Source: Diphasiastrum complanatum (taxonomy: Eukaryota > Streptophyta > Lycopodiopsida > Lycopodiales > Lycopodiaceae). From it: 64,000 nt of DNA. The first letter of the stretch is position 1. The number at the start of each line of letters is the position of its first letter. The stretch lies in assembly GCA_029204225.1 (NCBI GenBank), contig CM055108.1:2882348-2946347 (forward strand), written 5' to 3'. This document shows positions 61,250-64,000 of this stretch, piece by piece. Under the pieces are notes generated by a model. That model had not been told where the DNA came from, made no database searches, and was given only the letters and a program-made list of their open reading frames with translations. The position numbers and the translations under genes were made by a program.

Positions 61250-63836
61250 TTAATGTCTATGCCAAAAGGCATATAAGACGAAAAGGAACATGTCAAGTGC
61301 GTGGTCAGTGGGAGGGCATGAAAGGTCTCCGAAAATAGTAAAGAAAATACATGTAGATAAACTACTAGGTAAACCAAGTTGAACTAAACTATTCACTGAG
61401 ATGTGAAATGTAATATACAAAAAACATGTGTGATATAGTTGATAGTCTAAAAATATATCATATATCAGATATCATAGTGTCATCATCATGATGCTGCTCT
61501 GCTGGGGATGAGAAATGATGTAATGCAAGCTGCTATAGGAAGAAGAGCAGGGGTGTGCTGTTGGCTTCATTTGAAAGACTATTGATGAGATGTGTGTCTC
61601 CTCATGGTAGGTTGGATAGCTCGGGCCACAACATGACTTTGTTTAATGCACTGTCTTTGATTCCTTCAAACCATTTGGTAGGAGATCAATTTAAACTTCC
61701 TAAAATGAATTTTGAAACATTGAAAATAAAACCTCTATTTGAATTGCTTGAGAACTACGGACCAATTGTGAAAAATGTAGGATTTAATTGGTTTAGATCC
61801 TATCTCCCTAAGCATCTCATTGGACGCATTCATCTTGATGCAAGGAAGTGCTATTCTAGATCTCTTCTTGAATCTCACATTCTCTTGAAGGATTTGAGGC
61901 TCCTCCTCAATCCCCATCATTGTGTCTATGAGATCTTGAAGTACTAGAATTGATTCCATTCTAAATTGAATAGTCAGATGAAGTTAATCTTTCACTTGCT
62001 TCTAAAAGAAAATTGATGCCATCTAAAATCAAGGATTGTACACTAACTACACGTGTGAGTAATGATCAAAAGTGATGTTGCTGGTCCTTGTAACCTAATA
62101 ATGATGTAGACTCAAAATTAGAAAGATCCACAAAGGTCTTGATTACTAAAAATAATACACTCCACCAATATCAAGAATCTTGAAAATGATTGACTTTGCC
62201 AAAATTACTAAGAAATGGACACTGATAATGAGACTCAAAGGTTGAATTTCAGATCCAGTCACCCCTAATAGACTCACACAGGTCTAAAGACCCTTATCCT
62301 AAGAGCTGGAATGGATTTGAATCAGTTTTGAGTCAAATTATTTTGAATCTTTTTTCCGACTTGACCAAAAAATGAGATTTACAAGCAATTCTGAACTTGT
62401 CAGATCATCGCACTAAGCCTCCTTGTTACCATCAAGCCTGTTTGAGTCATTTTTGCATTTTGACATGTGAGAGGGAGCAACAGCAGATGAAGGATAGGAA
62501 GATGGAGAAGGCGGAGGAGGAAGAGGAGGAAGGGAAAAGAAGAACCAGCTAATAGTTAGCTGCTAAACCTACTATTAGTGAGTAACTCTTGCCACTTACC
62601 AGTGTCTGCTCCTTTCAGATACTCTCTCTCCATGTCCAATCTTCTTTCACCATGGTTAGATCAAGGATAACAAGGATGAGGATGTCGACAATGATTATGA
62701 TGATGAGGAAAGTGATCATGCTGAGTAGCAGCCTCTGGGACGACGACTCCCTGAGAGAGCTAGAGAGATACTGTAGTCTGGACTTCTTATGATGTAGCCT
62801 AACACTAATAGATTACAATTATAAGGGATTATAGATAGTGGTAAAGTTTTAACTAGTATGATGATTTGTGAATGAAATGATTTTTCATAAACTTTACTCG
62901 AGAGGTTATTCTTACATTTTGTTAAGTATTTTAGCATGCCAAATTTTTTTTCCAGTCATTACAATCCTTTATGAACAAGAATTACTTTTTGGTATACTGT
63001 ATGCCCAGTTTGAGATTCAGTAGTCTTGATCATGTGAGCTTTTTTTTTTCTTCAGGTTTGCATTTTTCAGCTTTGGCATGTGTAGGCTTTTCTCTGTCAA
63101 ATTGGATGATATCTAGGGTTAAGGAATTTTCTCAGGATTCTGTTTATGGCAGCATCAATTTGTGTCTTCACTTACTGTGGACACAATATCAGGGTGGTGA
63201 GCCTGTCCTGCAAGTTGGGGTTTCATTCGTTGTTTTAACCCATTGGCTGTGTGGTGTAGCATAATGGCCCATTTCAATGCCCCAGTTTTGGGTGGAACAT
63301 GGGCCCAGTGACAAAACTCTATATATGACCTTGTATGCCAAGGAAGACGTATACATGATGTCCTCATAAGCCATGGAAGAGAGCACGAGCTTCTCATGAG
63401 CCTTAAGTTTCACAGTAGGCCTATAATGTATTTTGTCCATTTTATTATCGAGTCTTCAATGCTGCTTCTGTGTAGTTCTTCAATTGATCAGACCTGAAAG
63501 ATTTCTGCTCTTCTATTATGTTCTTGGTTTGTGATGTATTCATGACTTGTTCGTCCATAACTGAATGCTTTTCTTTGGAAGGCTGTGAATCAGTTTTGAC
63601 AATCTGAACATCAACTGGAGACTAATTGATTTTCTTGTGACATTTGCAGGCTGTGAAACGTGCAGGGTGGCTTCCTGTGAATGATAACGATTATCCAAAA
63701 GCCAAGCACGTTGGATTTGGTCTTGTTCTTGGTGCCGATGGGAAAAGGTTCAGAACTCGGAGCTCAGAAGTCGTTCGTTTGATAGAGTTATTAGATGAAG
63801 CCAAGAGTCGCAGCATGCAGGGCTTGGTTGAAAGAG
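11791..63836 (+). CDS. Arginyl-tRNA synthetase, 10 exons, 3' partial
   Basis: Attaches arginine to tRNA-Arg. CDS join: 11791-12260, 12726-12801, 13046-13147, 15488-15703, 15945-16025, 29279-29362, 37788-37892, 38066-38244, 41545-41629, 63650-63836. The join gives 1,585 nt (528 codons plus 1 nt) with GT-AG borders, consistent phases and no stop. Layout: transit-peptide-like 1-103, ArgRS N-terminal domain about 104-216, catalytic class I core from about 230 with HVGH at 252-255 and the KMSKS-equivalent GKRFRTRS at 497-504. The remaining roughly 150-170 residues (end of core and anticodon-binding domain) must lie downstream. It resembles plant ArgRS such as Arabidopsis EMB1027 as I remember it. 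Introns total about 50 kb. Confidence 0.95.
12091..12105 (+). promoter_or_regulatory. Alternative translation start of ArgRS
   Basis: ATG at 12100-12102 (codon 104) sits in accgccaccATGa, a near-perfect initiation context, exactly where homology to cytosolic ArgRS begins. The upstream ATG at 11791 has the weaker context tccaATGt. Leaky scanning, or transcription starting downstream, would give a shorter cytosolic enzyme. Confidence 0.5.
12726..12801 (+). CDS. ArgRS exon 2
   Basis: Completes Cys157 and encodes [16 protein letters not shown]... to residue 182. The NNAMG block is highly conserved in ArgRS. Acceptor TTTGCAG, donor CAG|GTAATA. Too short to stand out as an open frame; it was found by reading for the conserved block after FGDYQ. 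Confidence 0.9.
13046..13147 (+). CDS. ArgRS exon 3
   Basis: Codons 183-216, including [15 protein letters not shown], the conserved end of the ArgRS N domain. Acceptor TTGTAG, donor CAG|GTAACC. The longer open frame covering this stretch is a different frame and is a shadow. Confidence 0.9.
13409..13434. repeat. Perfect 10-bp stem hairpin
   Basis: tatgtctagg and cctagacata are exact inverted repeats around the 6-nt loop tactat. It is followed by A and T sequence rather than a T run, so a terminator is not implied. It may be a footprint of a small transposon. Confidence 0.6.
14042..14260 (+). repeat. Polypurine tract (~220 bp)
   Basis: Almost pure GGA/GAA/AGG on the + strand with very few pyrimidines. 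It produces a spurious Glu/Arg/Lys-rich open frame. Such tracts can form triplex (H-DNA) structures. A shorter similar tract is at 62,465-62,545 in intron 9. Confidence 0.8.
14733..14778. repeat. Two 16-bp palindromes with an imperfect third between
   Basis: gagaaacgcgtttctc (14,733-14,748) and cagaaacgcgtttctg (14,763-14,778) are each perfectly self-complementary. Between them lies gaaaatgcgttttc, an imperfect version. The common core is GAAACGCGTTTC. Regular 30-bp spacing suggests subterminal repeats of a DNA transposon or a protein-binding array. Confidence 0.75.
15488..15703 (+). CDS. ArgRS exon 4: HIGH motif
   Basis: Codons 217-288. Contains [16 protein letters not shown] at 240-255, where HVGH is the class I HIGH signature that positions ATP, then [14 protein letters not shown] and [13 protein letters not shown], all ArgRS hallmarks. 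Acceptor TATGCAG, donor CAG|GTTAGT. The ATG just upstream of the acceptor is intronic. Confidence 0.95.
15945..16025 (+). CDS. ArgRS exon 5
   Basis: Codons 289-315, [19 protein letters not shown]... to AIGDLQ, part of the catalytic core. Acceptor ACTGCAG, donor CAG|GTAATT. Followed by the 13.3-kb intron 5. Confidence 0.93.
16026..16590 (+). other. Start of intron 5, no feature
   Basis: AT-rich intronic sequence before the first antisense LINE. No gene or repeat recognised. Confidence 0.5.
16591..19050 (-). mobile_element. LINE copy I (truncated, antisense to ArgRS)
   Basis: Same family as the 45,881-51,179 element. Reading on the - strand from 19,050: end of the endonuclease ([16 protein letters not shown]), the linker, then a jump near 17,830 from SGFPPSYWS to [17 protein letters not shown], so the RT core is deleted. 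The C-terminal part follows ([26 protein letters not shown]) with the Cys-His knuckle [18 protein letters not shown] at about 17,000. The usual 3' hairpin and TC tail are absent. A 159-bp insert interrupts it at 17,965. Confidence 0.8.
17957..18131 (-). mobile_element. Small non-coding insert with 8-bp direct repeats
   Basis: 159 bp (17,965-18,123) flanked by gtgaaaaa on both sides. It splits the LINE between the sequences for FFTS and VLTAIK, which are continuous in the other copies. A related sequence lies at 33,170-33,330 in opposite orientation. It has no coding capacity, and terminal inverted repeats are not obvious. An 8-bp duplication would fit hAT-like mobilisation. Confidence 0.5.
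19050..20483 (-). mobile_element. LINE copy J, 3' part
   Basis: C-terminal half of a second LINE copy. The catalytic box [19 protein letters not shown] and the decayed [14 protein letters not shown] lie near 20,000-20,110. Further on come the [12 protein letters not shown] block and the Cys-His knuckle (about 19,340). It joins copy I at about 19,050 inside a short CACACA stretch. The 5' part continues at 26,663 beyond the inserted LTR element; the two parts rejoin exactly when the insert and one ggtgg are removed. Confidence 0.8.
20484..20925 (+). repeat. Left LTR of the gag-protease element
   Basis: 442 bp, starting agttatggacttgg and ending attcgtaact, a 5-bp inverted terminal repeat AGTTA/TAACT. 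It carries two partial copies of gcttaagtcttgcttatgtg near the end. No indel against the right LTR was seen. Confidence 0.9.
20926..20937 (+). other. Primer binding site (initiator Met tRNA)
   Basis: tggtatcagagc, the usual plant retrotransposon site complementary to the tRNA-iMet 3' end, lies with no spacer after the LTR. This independently supports placing the LTR end at TAACT. Confidence 0.9.
20960..22072 (+). repeat. Leader with tandem repeats around CCAGCGCCCTAC
   Basis: From about 20,970 to 21,620 the motif ctgNccagcgccctact recurs about nine times, with three weaker copies to about 21,940. It sits in nested repeats: an approximately 80-bp unit at the start, then an approximately 170-bp unit (tgtcactttcgtcgatttt ... 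ggttatgtgcggattttgg). A (CT)n run occupies about 21,651-21,687. It lies between the primer site and gag, where packaging signals are expected. Small frames across it are not protein-like. Confidence 0.8.
22073..23053 (+). pseudogene. Gag of the gag-protease element
   Basis: Starts [20 protein letters not shown] at 22,073 in the same frame as the protease. A Pro-rich spacer is followed by the Retrotrans_gag core ([55 protein letters not shown]), typical of gypsy Gag. In-frame stops lie at about 22,237 (TGA) and 22,508 (TAG), both explainable as C-to-T changes in CGA and CAG. Gag would assemble the particle. No zinc knuckle was recognised after it. Confidence 0.8.
23054..23575 (+). other. Acidic spacer between Gag and protease
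   Basis: Open for about 160 codons in a shifted frame (22,984-23,466). Asp, Val and Ser rich, with repeated phrases such as [40 protein letters not shown] and HGSTVSDAL. No known domain. It looks like a repeat-expanded linker of the polyprotein with one frameshift at each end. Confidence 0.5.
23576..24040 (+). pseudogene. Retropepsin (gypsy-type aspartic protease)
   Basis: Contains the active-site motif [12 protein letters not shown] at about 23,610-23,650 and the downstream [14 protein letters not shown] block (about 23,825) of gypsy proteases. It would cleave the Gag polyprotein in the particle. It is in the same frame as Gag. The frame runs on to 24,130 but loses protease similarity after about 24,000. 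Confidence 0.8.
24041..25960 (+). other. Pol-replacing region of unknown, repeat-like frames
   Basis: About 1.9 kb where RT, RNase H and integrase should lie. Instead there are overlapping frames (24,105-24,818; 24,858-25,301; 25,494-25,961) with recurrent phrases: [18 protein letters not shown] and, before the protease, [20 protein letters not shown] and [11 protein letters not shown]; and nucleotide tggataccttgg or close variants at about 25,411, 25,738 and 25,798. I recognise no enzyme domain. It is probably repeat-expanded non-functional sequence, or a captured segment. Confidence 0.45.
25961..26175 (+). pseudogene. Chromodomain-like C-terminal pol remnant
   Basis: The frame [19 protein letters not shown] resembles the end of the chromodomain or integrase C-terminus of gypsy chromoviruses (pattern V.W.G.P.E.ATWE). 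A stop lies near 26,173, close to the polypurine tract. It indicates descent from a full gypsy element that lost its central pol region. Confidence 0.6.
26221..26662 (+). repeat. Right LTR of the gag-protease element
   Basis: 442 bp, equal in length to the left LTR, ending attcgtaact before the ggtgg target duplication. Differences from the left copy are scattered single bases. Confidence 0.9.
26663..28680 (-). mobile_element. LINE copy J, 5' part
   Basis: Continues copy J on the far side of the LTR insertion. On the - strand from about 28,680: C-terminal part of ORF1 (FNVAIPD...[14 protein letters not shown]), then the ORF2 start ([19 protein letters not shown]), an endonuclease fragment ([15 protein letters not shown] near 27,700) and the linker ([31 protein letters not shown]). 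Stops and deletions are numerous. It is 5'-truncated within ORF1. Confidence 0.8.
28681..29278 (+). other. End of intron 5, no feature
   Basis: AT-rich intronic DNA with no recognised element. A pyrimidine-rich stretch and GCTTGTAG acceptor end the intron. Confidence 0.5.
29279..29362 (+). CDS. ArgRS exon 6
   Basis: Codons 316-343, [20 protein letters not shown] to AVVRLQ, a conserved core helix region of ArgRS. Acceptor CTTGTAG, donor CAG|GTGTGT. It lies 13.3 kb from exon 5 and 8.4 kb from exon 7 and would be missed without the protein family as guide. Confidence 0.93.
29363..30600 (+). other. Intron 6, first part: no clear feature
   Basis: Intronic sequence with no recognised transposon domain. 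Small open frames here show no known motif. Confidence 0.45.
30660..30900 (+). pseudogene. gypsy RT fragment with mutated active site
   Basis: One frame reads [12 protein letters not shown]...[12 protein letters not shown] followed by [12 protein letters not shown] and LYAKSS, the RT palm of Ty3/gypsy. The catalytic pair of Asp residues (normally FDD or LDD) reads HD, so the fragment is dead. Confidence 0.75.
31100..31347 (+). repeat. LTR end and primer site of another LTR element
   Basis: An LTR-like 3' end (...gatcttcaaca, ending CA at 31,335) is followed immediately by tggtataagagt (31,336-31,347), a one-base variant of the iMet primer site. The left boundary at 31,100 is arbitrary. A possible gag start (ATGGCTACAACAACC) lies near 31,469 but is not sustained. 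Confidence 0.5.
31950..32940 (-). pseudogene. gypsy protease-RT remnant
   Basis: On the - strand from 32,940: a protease tail ([19 protein letters not shown]), the segment before RT ([18 protein letters not shown] near 32,350), then [26 protein letters not shown] and [19 protein letters not shown] (about 32,060-32,190). The active site is unrecognisable. Stops are frequent. It is in the opposite orientation to the RT fragment at 30,660, so they are separate elements. Confidence 0.75.
33170..33330 (+). repeat. Second copy of the small insert family
   Basis: Aligns by eye with the reverse strand of 17,965-18,123 through gtgttttta, cagtct, aaatacat/c and a cgacactgt...cgag block. Diverged and non-coding. 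It shows that the 159-bp insert in LINE copy I is a repeated element. Confidence 0.45.
33776..33787 (-). other. Primer-site-like sequence (- strand)
   Basis: The - strand reads tggtatcaaagc, a common variant of the iMet primer site, with a possible LTR end on the higher-coordinate side (cctca then three bases). It may belong to the - strand gypsy remnant at 31,950-32,940. The LTR itself was not delimited. Confidence 0.35.
33788..34529. other. Unassigned intronic sequence
   Basis: Probably LTR or non-coding retrotransposon debris between the primer-like site and the copia remnant. No coding similarity recognised. Confidence 0.35.
34530..34728 (-). pseudogene. copia RT remnant, downstream part
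   Basis: The - strand frame gives [16 protein letters not shown], then [20 protein letters not shown] and [10 protein letters not shown], the copia RT block around MDVKxAFLNG. It continues the fragment at 35,927-36,290; the two join within the conserved ARLVVKG...YAQ stretch once the intervening insert is removed. Confidence 0.8.
34724..35931 (+). mobile_element. 1,198-bp non-coding insert in copia RT, TSD cttga
   Basis: Insert 34,729-35,926 begins tgtagtgcagg, ends ctttacaaca and is flanked by cttga on both sides (34,724-34,728; 35,927-35,931), so it has TG...CA ends and a 5-bp duplication like an LTR element or solo LTR. From 34,800 to 35,090 a phrase near agacttaaccaact is repeated with ctggcgcca boxes. 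From 35,787 to 35,890 several ggcgcc strings occur, including tggcgccgg, resembling non-Met primer sites of some gypsy lineages. No protein is encoded. It is either a solo LTR or an LTR with a short internal stub. Confidence 0.65.
35927..36290 (-). pseudogene. copia RT remnant, N-terminal part
   Basis: The - strand frame reads [33 protein letters not shown] and [11 protein letters not shown], the start of copia RT, and stops exactly at the insert boundary. The integrase and gag parts upstream were not recognised. Confidence 0.8.
36291..37787 (+). other. Intron 6, last part: no clear feature
   Basis: AT-rich intronic DNA. Short frames show no known motif. Ends with the TATCTGTAG acceptor of exon 7. 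Confidence 0.45.
37788..37892 (+). CDS. ArgRS exon 7
   Basis: Codons 344-378: [20 protein letters not shown] then [15 protein letters not shown]. The WxxICDISRxEF block is diagnostic of this ArgRS type. Acceptor CTGTAG, donor AAG|GTTTGG. Confidence 0.95.
38066..38244 (+). CDS. ArgRS exon 8
   Basis: Codons 379-437 plus two bases: [29 protein letters not shown] and [18 protein letters not shown], the last being a conserved catalytic-core loop. The true donor is TG|GTATGT at 38,245, inside a longer open frame; using it restores the Trp-Tyr-Arg-Leu junction with exon 9. Intron 7 before it is only 173 bp. Confidence 0.95.
38667..38702. repeat. 15-bp stem hairpin with one bulge
   Basis: ggaacacgtt-g-cagaa pairs with ttctgaacgtgttcc across a 5-nt loop. 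A second short inverted repeat (gttcc aaaat ggaac) overlaps its left side. The style resembles the palindrome cluster at 14,733 and may be a transposon end. Confidence 0.6.
40476..40620. repeat. 73-bp tandem duplication
   Basis: Two copies beginning aggtaactgactgtgaaacc and aggtaactgattgtgaaacc, differing at a few bases. Confidence 0.85.
41545..41629 (+). CDS. ArgRS exon 9
   Basis: Completes Trp438 and encodes [20 protein letters not shown] then QHFDMWFK to residue 466. The YVTD.GQ.QHF motif is a strong ArgRS signature near the active site. Acceptor GTGTAG, donor AAG|GTTAAT. The next exon is 22 kb away. Confidence 0.95.
41900..42801 (-). mobile_element. LINE copy D (truncated both ends)
   Basis: On the - strand from 42,801: part of the ORF1 coiled-coil, then its C-terminal domain ([20 protein letters not shown] near 42,480), then the endonuclease with [20 protein letters not shown] (about 42,190). 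Ends in a 68-bp tandem duplication. Its 5' end abuts the (TC)n tail of copy E. Confidence 0.7.
41976..42111. repeat. 68-bp tandem duplication in LINE D
   Basis: catacatttgacgaggcagc starts at 41,976 and again at 42,044. The copies differ at only a few bases. Confidence 0.9.
42802..42883 (-). repeat. (GA)n/(GAA)n tail of LINE copy E
   Basis: 61 bp of GA then 21 bp of GAA on the + strand, which is (TTC)n(TC)n on the LINE strand. It separates the 3' end of copy E from the 5' end of copy D. Confidence 0.85.
42884..44041 (-). mobile_element. LINE copy E (5'-truncated)
   Basis: 3'-terminal about 1.15 kb. The 3' end carries a diverged form of the family terminus (attaacgtctttt against attaatgtctttt). 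The coding remnant includes a block near 43,500 ([32 protein letters not shown]) equivalent to the ORF2 C-terminal region and, near 43,800, the KVVSIYR...YSG segment equivalent to [15 protein letters not shown]. The 5' end meets the next (GA)n at 44,042. Confidence 0.65.
44042..44115 (-). repeat. (GA)37 tail of LINE copy F
   Basis: Uninterrupted GA on the + strand, (TC)n on the LINE strand, between copies F and E. Confidence 0.9.
44116..44287 (-). mobile_element. LINE copy F (172-bp 3' stub)
   Basis: Only the 3' end is present. attaatgtctgtcaagtgac, then a gcacataagac string, aligns with the family terminus. The hairpin is tgtca-ag-tgaca instead of atgcc-aaaa-ggcat. 5'-truncated by the next (GA)n. 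Confidence 0.6.
44288..44374 (-). repeat. (GA)n(GAAA)3 tail of LINE copy G
   Basis: About 75 bp GA plus gaaagaaagaaag on the + strand, abutting the family 3' terminus at 44,375. Confidence 0.9.
44375..45849 (-). mobile_element. LINE copy G (5'-truncated, 1.5 kb)
   Basis: Runs from [20 protein letters not shown] (about 45,830) through [48 protein letters not shown] and the knuckle [19 protein letters not shown] to the 3' UTR. It ends in the conserved terminus: hairpin 44,394-44,407 and AATAAA (- strand) at 44,376-44,381. The 5' end stops at the tail of copy B. Confidence 0.85.
45850..45880 (-). repeat. (GA)n(GAAA)n tail of LINE copy B
   Basis: gagagagagag then gaagaaagaaagaaagaaag on the + strand. 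Shorter than the other tails but in the same position relative to the family terminus. Confidence 0.85.
46095..49690 (-). pseudogene. LINE B ORF2 (endonuclease-RT-knuckle)
   Basis: About 1,190 codons. The endonuclease opens with [13 protein letters not shown] upstream of the first ATG (49,619), then [20 protein letters not shown] and [10 protein letters not shown] linker has FPSKPH and [77 protein letters not shown] and the catalytic [11 protein letters not shown]. After a frameshift near 47,500 come the C-terminal region and knuckle [19 protein letters not shown] (about 46,560), and a tail with an Asp run. It nicks target DNA and reverse-transcribes the element RNA there. The 47,502-49,619 part is a single open frame of 705 codons. 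Confidence 0.85.
49720..51075 (-). pseudogene. LINE B ORF1 (RNA-binding protein)
   Basis: Begins [20 protein letters not shown] at 51,075. A long Pro/Ser/Leu-rich low-complexity region has open frames on both sides of a C10 run (about 50,766-50,775), so one base of slippage joins them. Then come a predicted coiled coil ([20 protein letters not shown]... to about 50,230) and a conserved C-terminal domain ([64 protein letters not shown]), like L1 ORF1p. It would coat the element RNA. The product is about 440-450 residues if joined. Confidence 0.75.
51180..51264 (-). repeat. (GA)42 tail of LINE copy C
   Basis: Pure GA on the + strand between the 5' end of copy B and the 3' terminus of copy C. 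Confidence 0.95.
51265..52417 (-). mobile_element. LINE copy C, 3' part
   Basis: Family 3' terminus with hairpin (51,283-51,296) and AATAAA (51,265-51,270, - strand), 3' UTR, and the ORF2 C-terminus ([39 protein letters not shown]) with a partly deleted knuckle. Interrupted at 52,417 by the chromovirus; continues at 58,701. Confidence 0.85.
52418..52773 (+). repeat. Left LTR of chromovirus
   Basis: 356 bp, TGTTACGAGCTCG to GATCTATTACA. Compared by eye with the right LTR it has about 18 substitutions, mostly transitions, and 26 bp more near the end, flanked by atca on both sides, suggesting a small deletion in the right copy. Confidence 0.95.
52775..52787 (+). other. Primer binding site (initiator Met tRNA)
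   Basis: tggtatcagagcc one base after the LTR. Confidence 0.93.
52788..53581 (+). other. Chromovirus leader
   Basis: About 0.8 kb untranslated leader between the primer site and gag. A small open frame (53,293-53,493) has no known motif. Confidence 0.6.
53582..54720 (+). pseudogene. Chromovirus Gag
   Basis: A first ATG at 53,582 is in a different frame from the main Gag frame, whose first ATG is 53,674, so a small indel or the later start applies. Gag core: [56 protein letters not shown] and [20 protein letters not shown]. After a TAG at 54,472 a basic linker leads to the zinc knuckle CFVCMGKGH...CP (54,612-54,656), itself broken by a TAG. Gag builds the particle and binds RNA. Confidence 0.85.
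54757..55713 (+). pseudogene. Chromovirus protease and N-terminal RT
   Basis: Same frame as Gag. The protease active site reads [11 protein letters not shown] (about 54,888), a DSGAT variant, followed by [13 protein letters not shown]. Stops occur at 54,949 (TAA) and about 55,009 (TGA). RT begins near 55,430 with [39 protein letters not shown] and [24 protein letters not shown] ends the frame at 55,711, just before FFSKIDLR. Confidence 0.85.
55714..56700 (+). pseudogene. Chromovirus RT and RNase H
   Basis: [34 protein letters not shown] and the catalytic [13 protein letters not shown] (about 55,910) complete RT. RNase H has [11 protein letters not shown] (about 56,360), a YSAYEKEL block after a frame break in an A7 run (about 56,434) and [12 protein letters not shown] (about 56,660). 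Stops at 56,410 and about 56,457 are consistent with C-to-T change. Confidence 0.85.
56701..58340 (+). pseudogene. Chromovirus integrase with chromodomain
   Basis: A spacer with an acidic run leads to the zinc region ([31 protein letters not shown]), frame-broken near 57,150. The DDE core has [21 protein letters not shown] and [16 protein letters not shown]. The C-terminal part has [10 protein letters not shown] and a chromodomain ([26 protein letters not shown]), which steers integration to particular chromatin in this group. The 57,156-58,340 segment is open for 394 codons. Confidence 0.9.
58364..58695 (+). repeat. Right LTR of chromovirus
   Basis: 332 bp, preceded by the polypurine tract and followed by ccttc. 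Confidence 0.95.
58696..61194 (-). mobile_element. LINE copy C, 5' part
   Basis: On the - strand from 61,194: about 170-bp 5' UTR unlike that of copy B, then ORF1 starting [14 protein letters not shown] (about 61,026). A C10 run near 60,986-60,995 breaks the frame, which continues to about 60,240 with a coiled coil ([17 protein letters not shown]) and the [20 protein letters not shown] domain. The endonuclease is deleted. ORF2 resumes at the linker ([33 protein letters not shown]) and RT ([31 protein letters not shown]) with many breaks, through [18 protein letters not shown] to the chromovirus site. Confidence 0.85.
61195..61245 (-). repeat. (GA)25 tail of LINE copy H
   Basis: Pure GA on the + strand between the 5' end of copy C and the 3' terminus of copy H. 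Confidence 0.93.
61246..61665 (-). mobile_element. LINE copy H (420-bp 3' stub)
   Basis: Family terminus with AATAAA (61,246-61,251, - strand), hairpin (61,259-61,272) and 3' UTR up to sequence equivalent to the ORF2 tail (atgatgtaatgcaagctgc; gatgtgtgtctcctcatgg). 5'-truncated at about 61,665. It is the upstream end of the chain. Confidence 0.8.
61666..63649 (+). other. End of intron 9, no clear feature
   Basis: A 94-codon open stretch to 61,947 ([20 protein letters not shown]...) has no domain I recognise. A purine-rich tract lies at about 62,465-62,545. The rest is AT-rich intronic DNA ending in a TTTGCAG acceptor. Confidence 0.4.
63650..63836 (+). CDS. ArgRS exon 10: KMSKS-equivalent motif
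   Basis: Codons 467-528 plus one base: [38 protein letters not shown] and [12 protein letters not shown] to [13 protein letters not shown] corresponds to the KMSKS loop that stabilises the adenylate. Donor G|GTACCG at 63,837. The remaining exons lie outside the window. Confidence 0.95.
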
Positions 63837-64000
63837 GTACCGTAGTTATGTGCTAAGCATTATGTGGTCTCAGGTTTCTCTTTTGTACTACAAATTTTCT
63901 TTTCTGTCAGGTGTATAGCCCTCAAATAGTTGTGTTCAGTGTTCATGTTCTGATATGGAGAACTCAGTGATATAACATCTGCAGTTAGGCTGTTTTCAGT
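63837..64000 (+). other. Start of ArgRS intron 10
   Basis: Intronic sequence to the window end. No further exon visible. Confidence 0.7.

Overview
The window is nuclear DNA of a seed plant with a large, transposon-rich genome. It has spliced genes with GT-AG introns, plant copia, gypsy-chromovirus and L1 elements with initiator-Met tRNA primer sites, long AT and GA microsatellites, and no bacterial-style gene packing. I cannot name the species.

One host gene dominates. Ten exons on the + strand between 11,791 and 63,836 encode the first 528 residues of a class I arginyl-tRNA synthetase (ArgRS); the 3' end lies beyond the window. All ten exons join in frame without a stop, so the gene looks functional. 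Only about 1.6 kb of the 52 kb is coding. Introns 5 (13.3 kb), 6 (8.4 kb), 8 (3.3 kb) and 9 (22.0 kb) are swollen, and 5, 6 and 9 are packed with transposons. Exon 1 begins with a transit-peptide-like extension and holds a second in-frame ATG in ideal context, suggesting organellar and cytosolic forms from one gene. Telo-box motifs lie just upstream.

Layout: 1-2.5 kb, a deletion derivative of a copia element (- strand); 2.7-3.7 kb, an unrecognised split reading frame (- strand); 3.8-4.0 kb, an AT/GA microsatellite; 4.6-9.5 kb, a plant L1 split by a copia element; 9.5-10.3 kb, another copia remnant; 10.9-11.3 kb, a 194-bp tandem duplication; 11.6 kb onward, the ArgRS gene. Intron 5 holds two antisense LINE copies, one split by a 6.2-kb gag-protease LTR element without reverse transcriptase and with unusual AGTTA...TAACT LTR ends. 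Intron 6 holds gypsy and copia debris plus a 1.2-kb TSD-flanked insert. Intron 9 holds a chain of LINE copies.

The most interesting system is that LINE family. In intron 9, seven copies (one near full length, 5.3 kb) lie head to tail on the - strand. At six successive junctions the (TC)n tail of one copy runs straight into the 5' end, often truncated, of the next. Well-preserved copies share a 3' end made of a small hairpin, an AATAAA and a (TC)n tail instead of poly(A). This suggests a LINE that targets (TC)n microsatellites, including its own tails. A chromovirus (52,418-58,695) with perfect TSDs later landed inside one copy.
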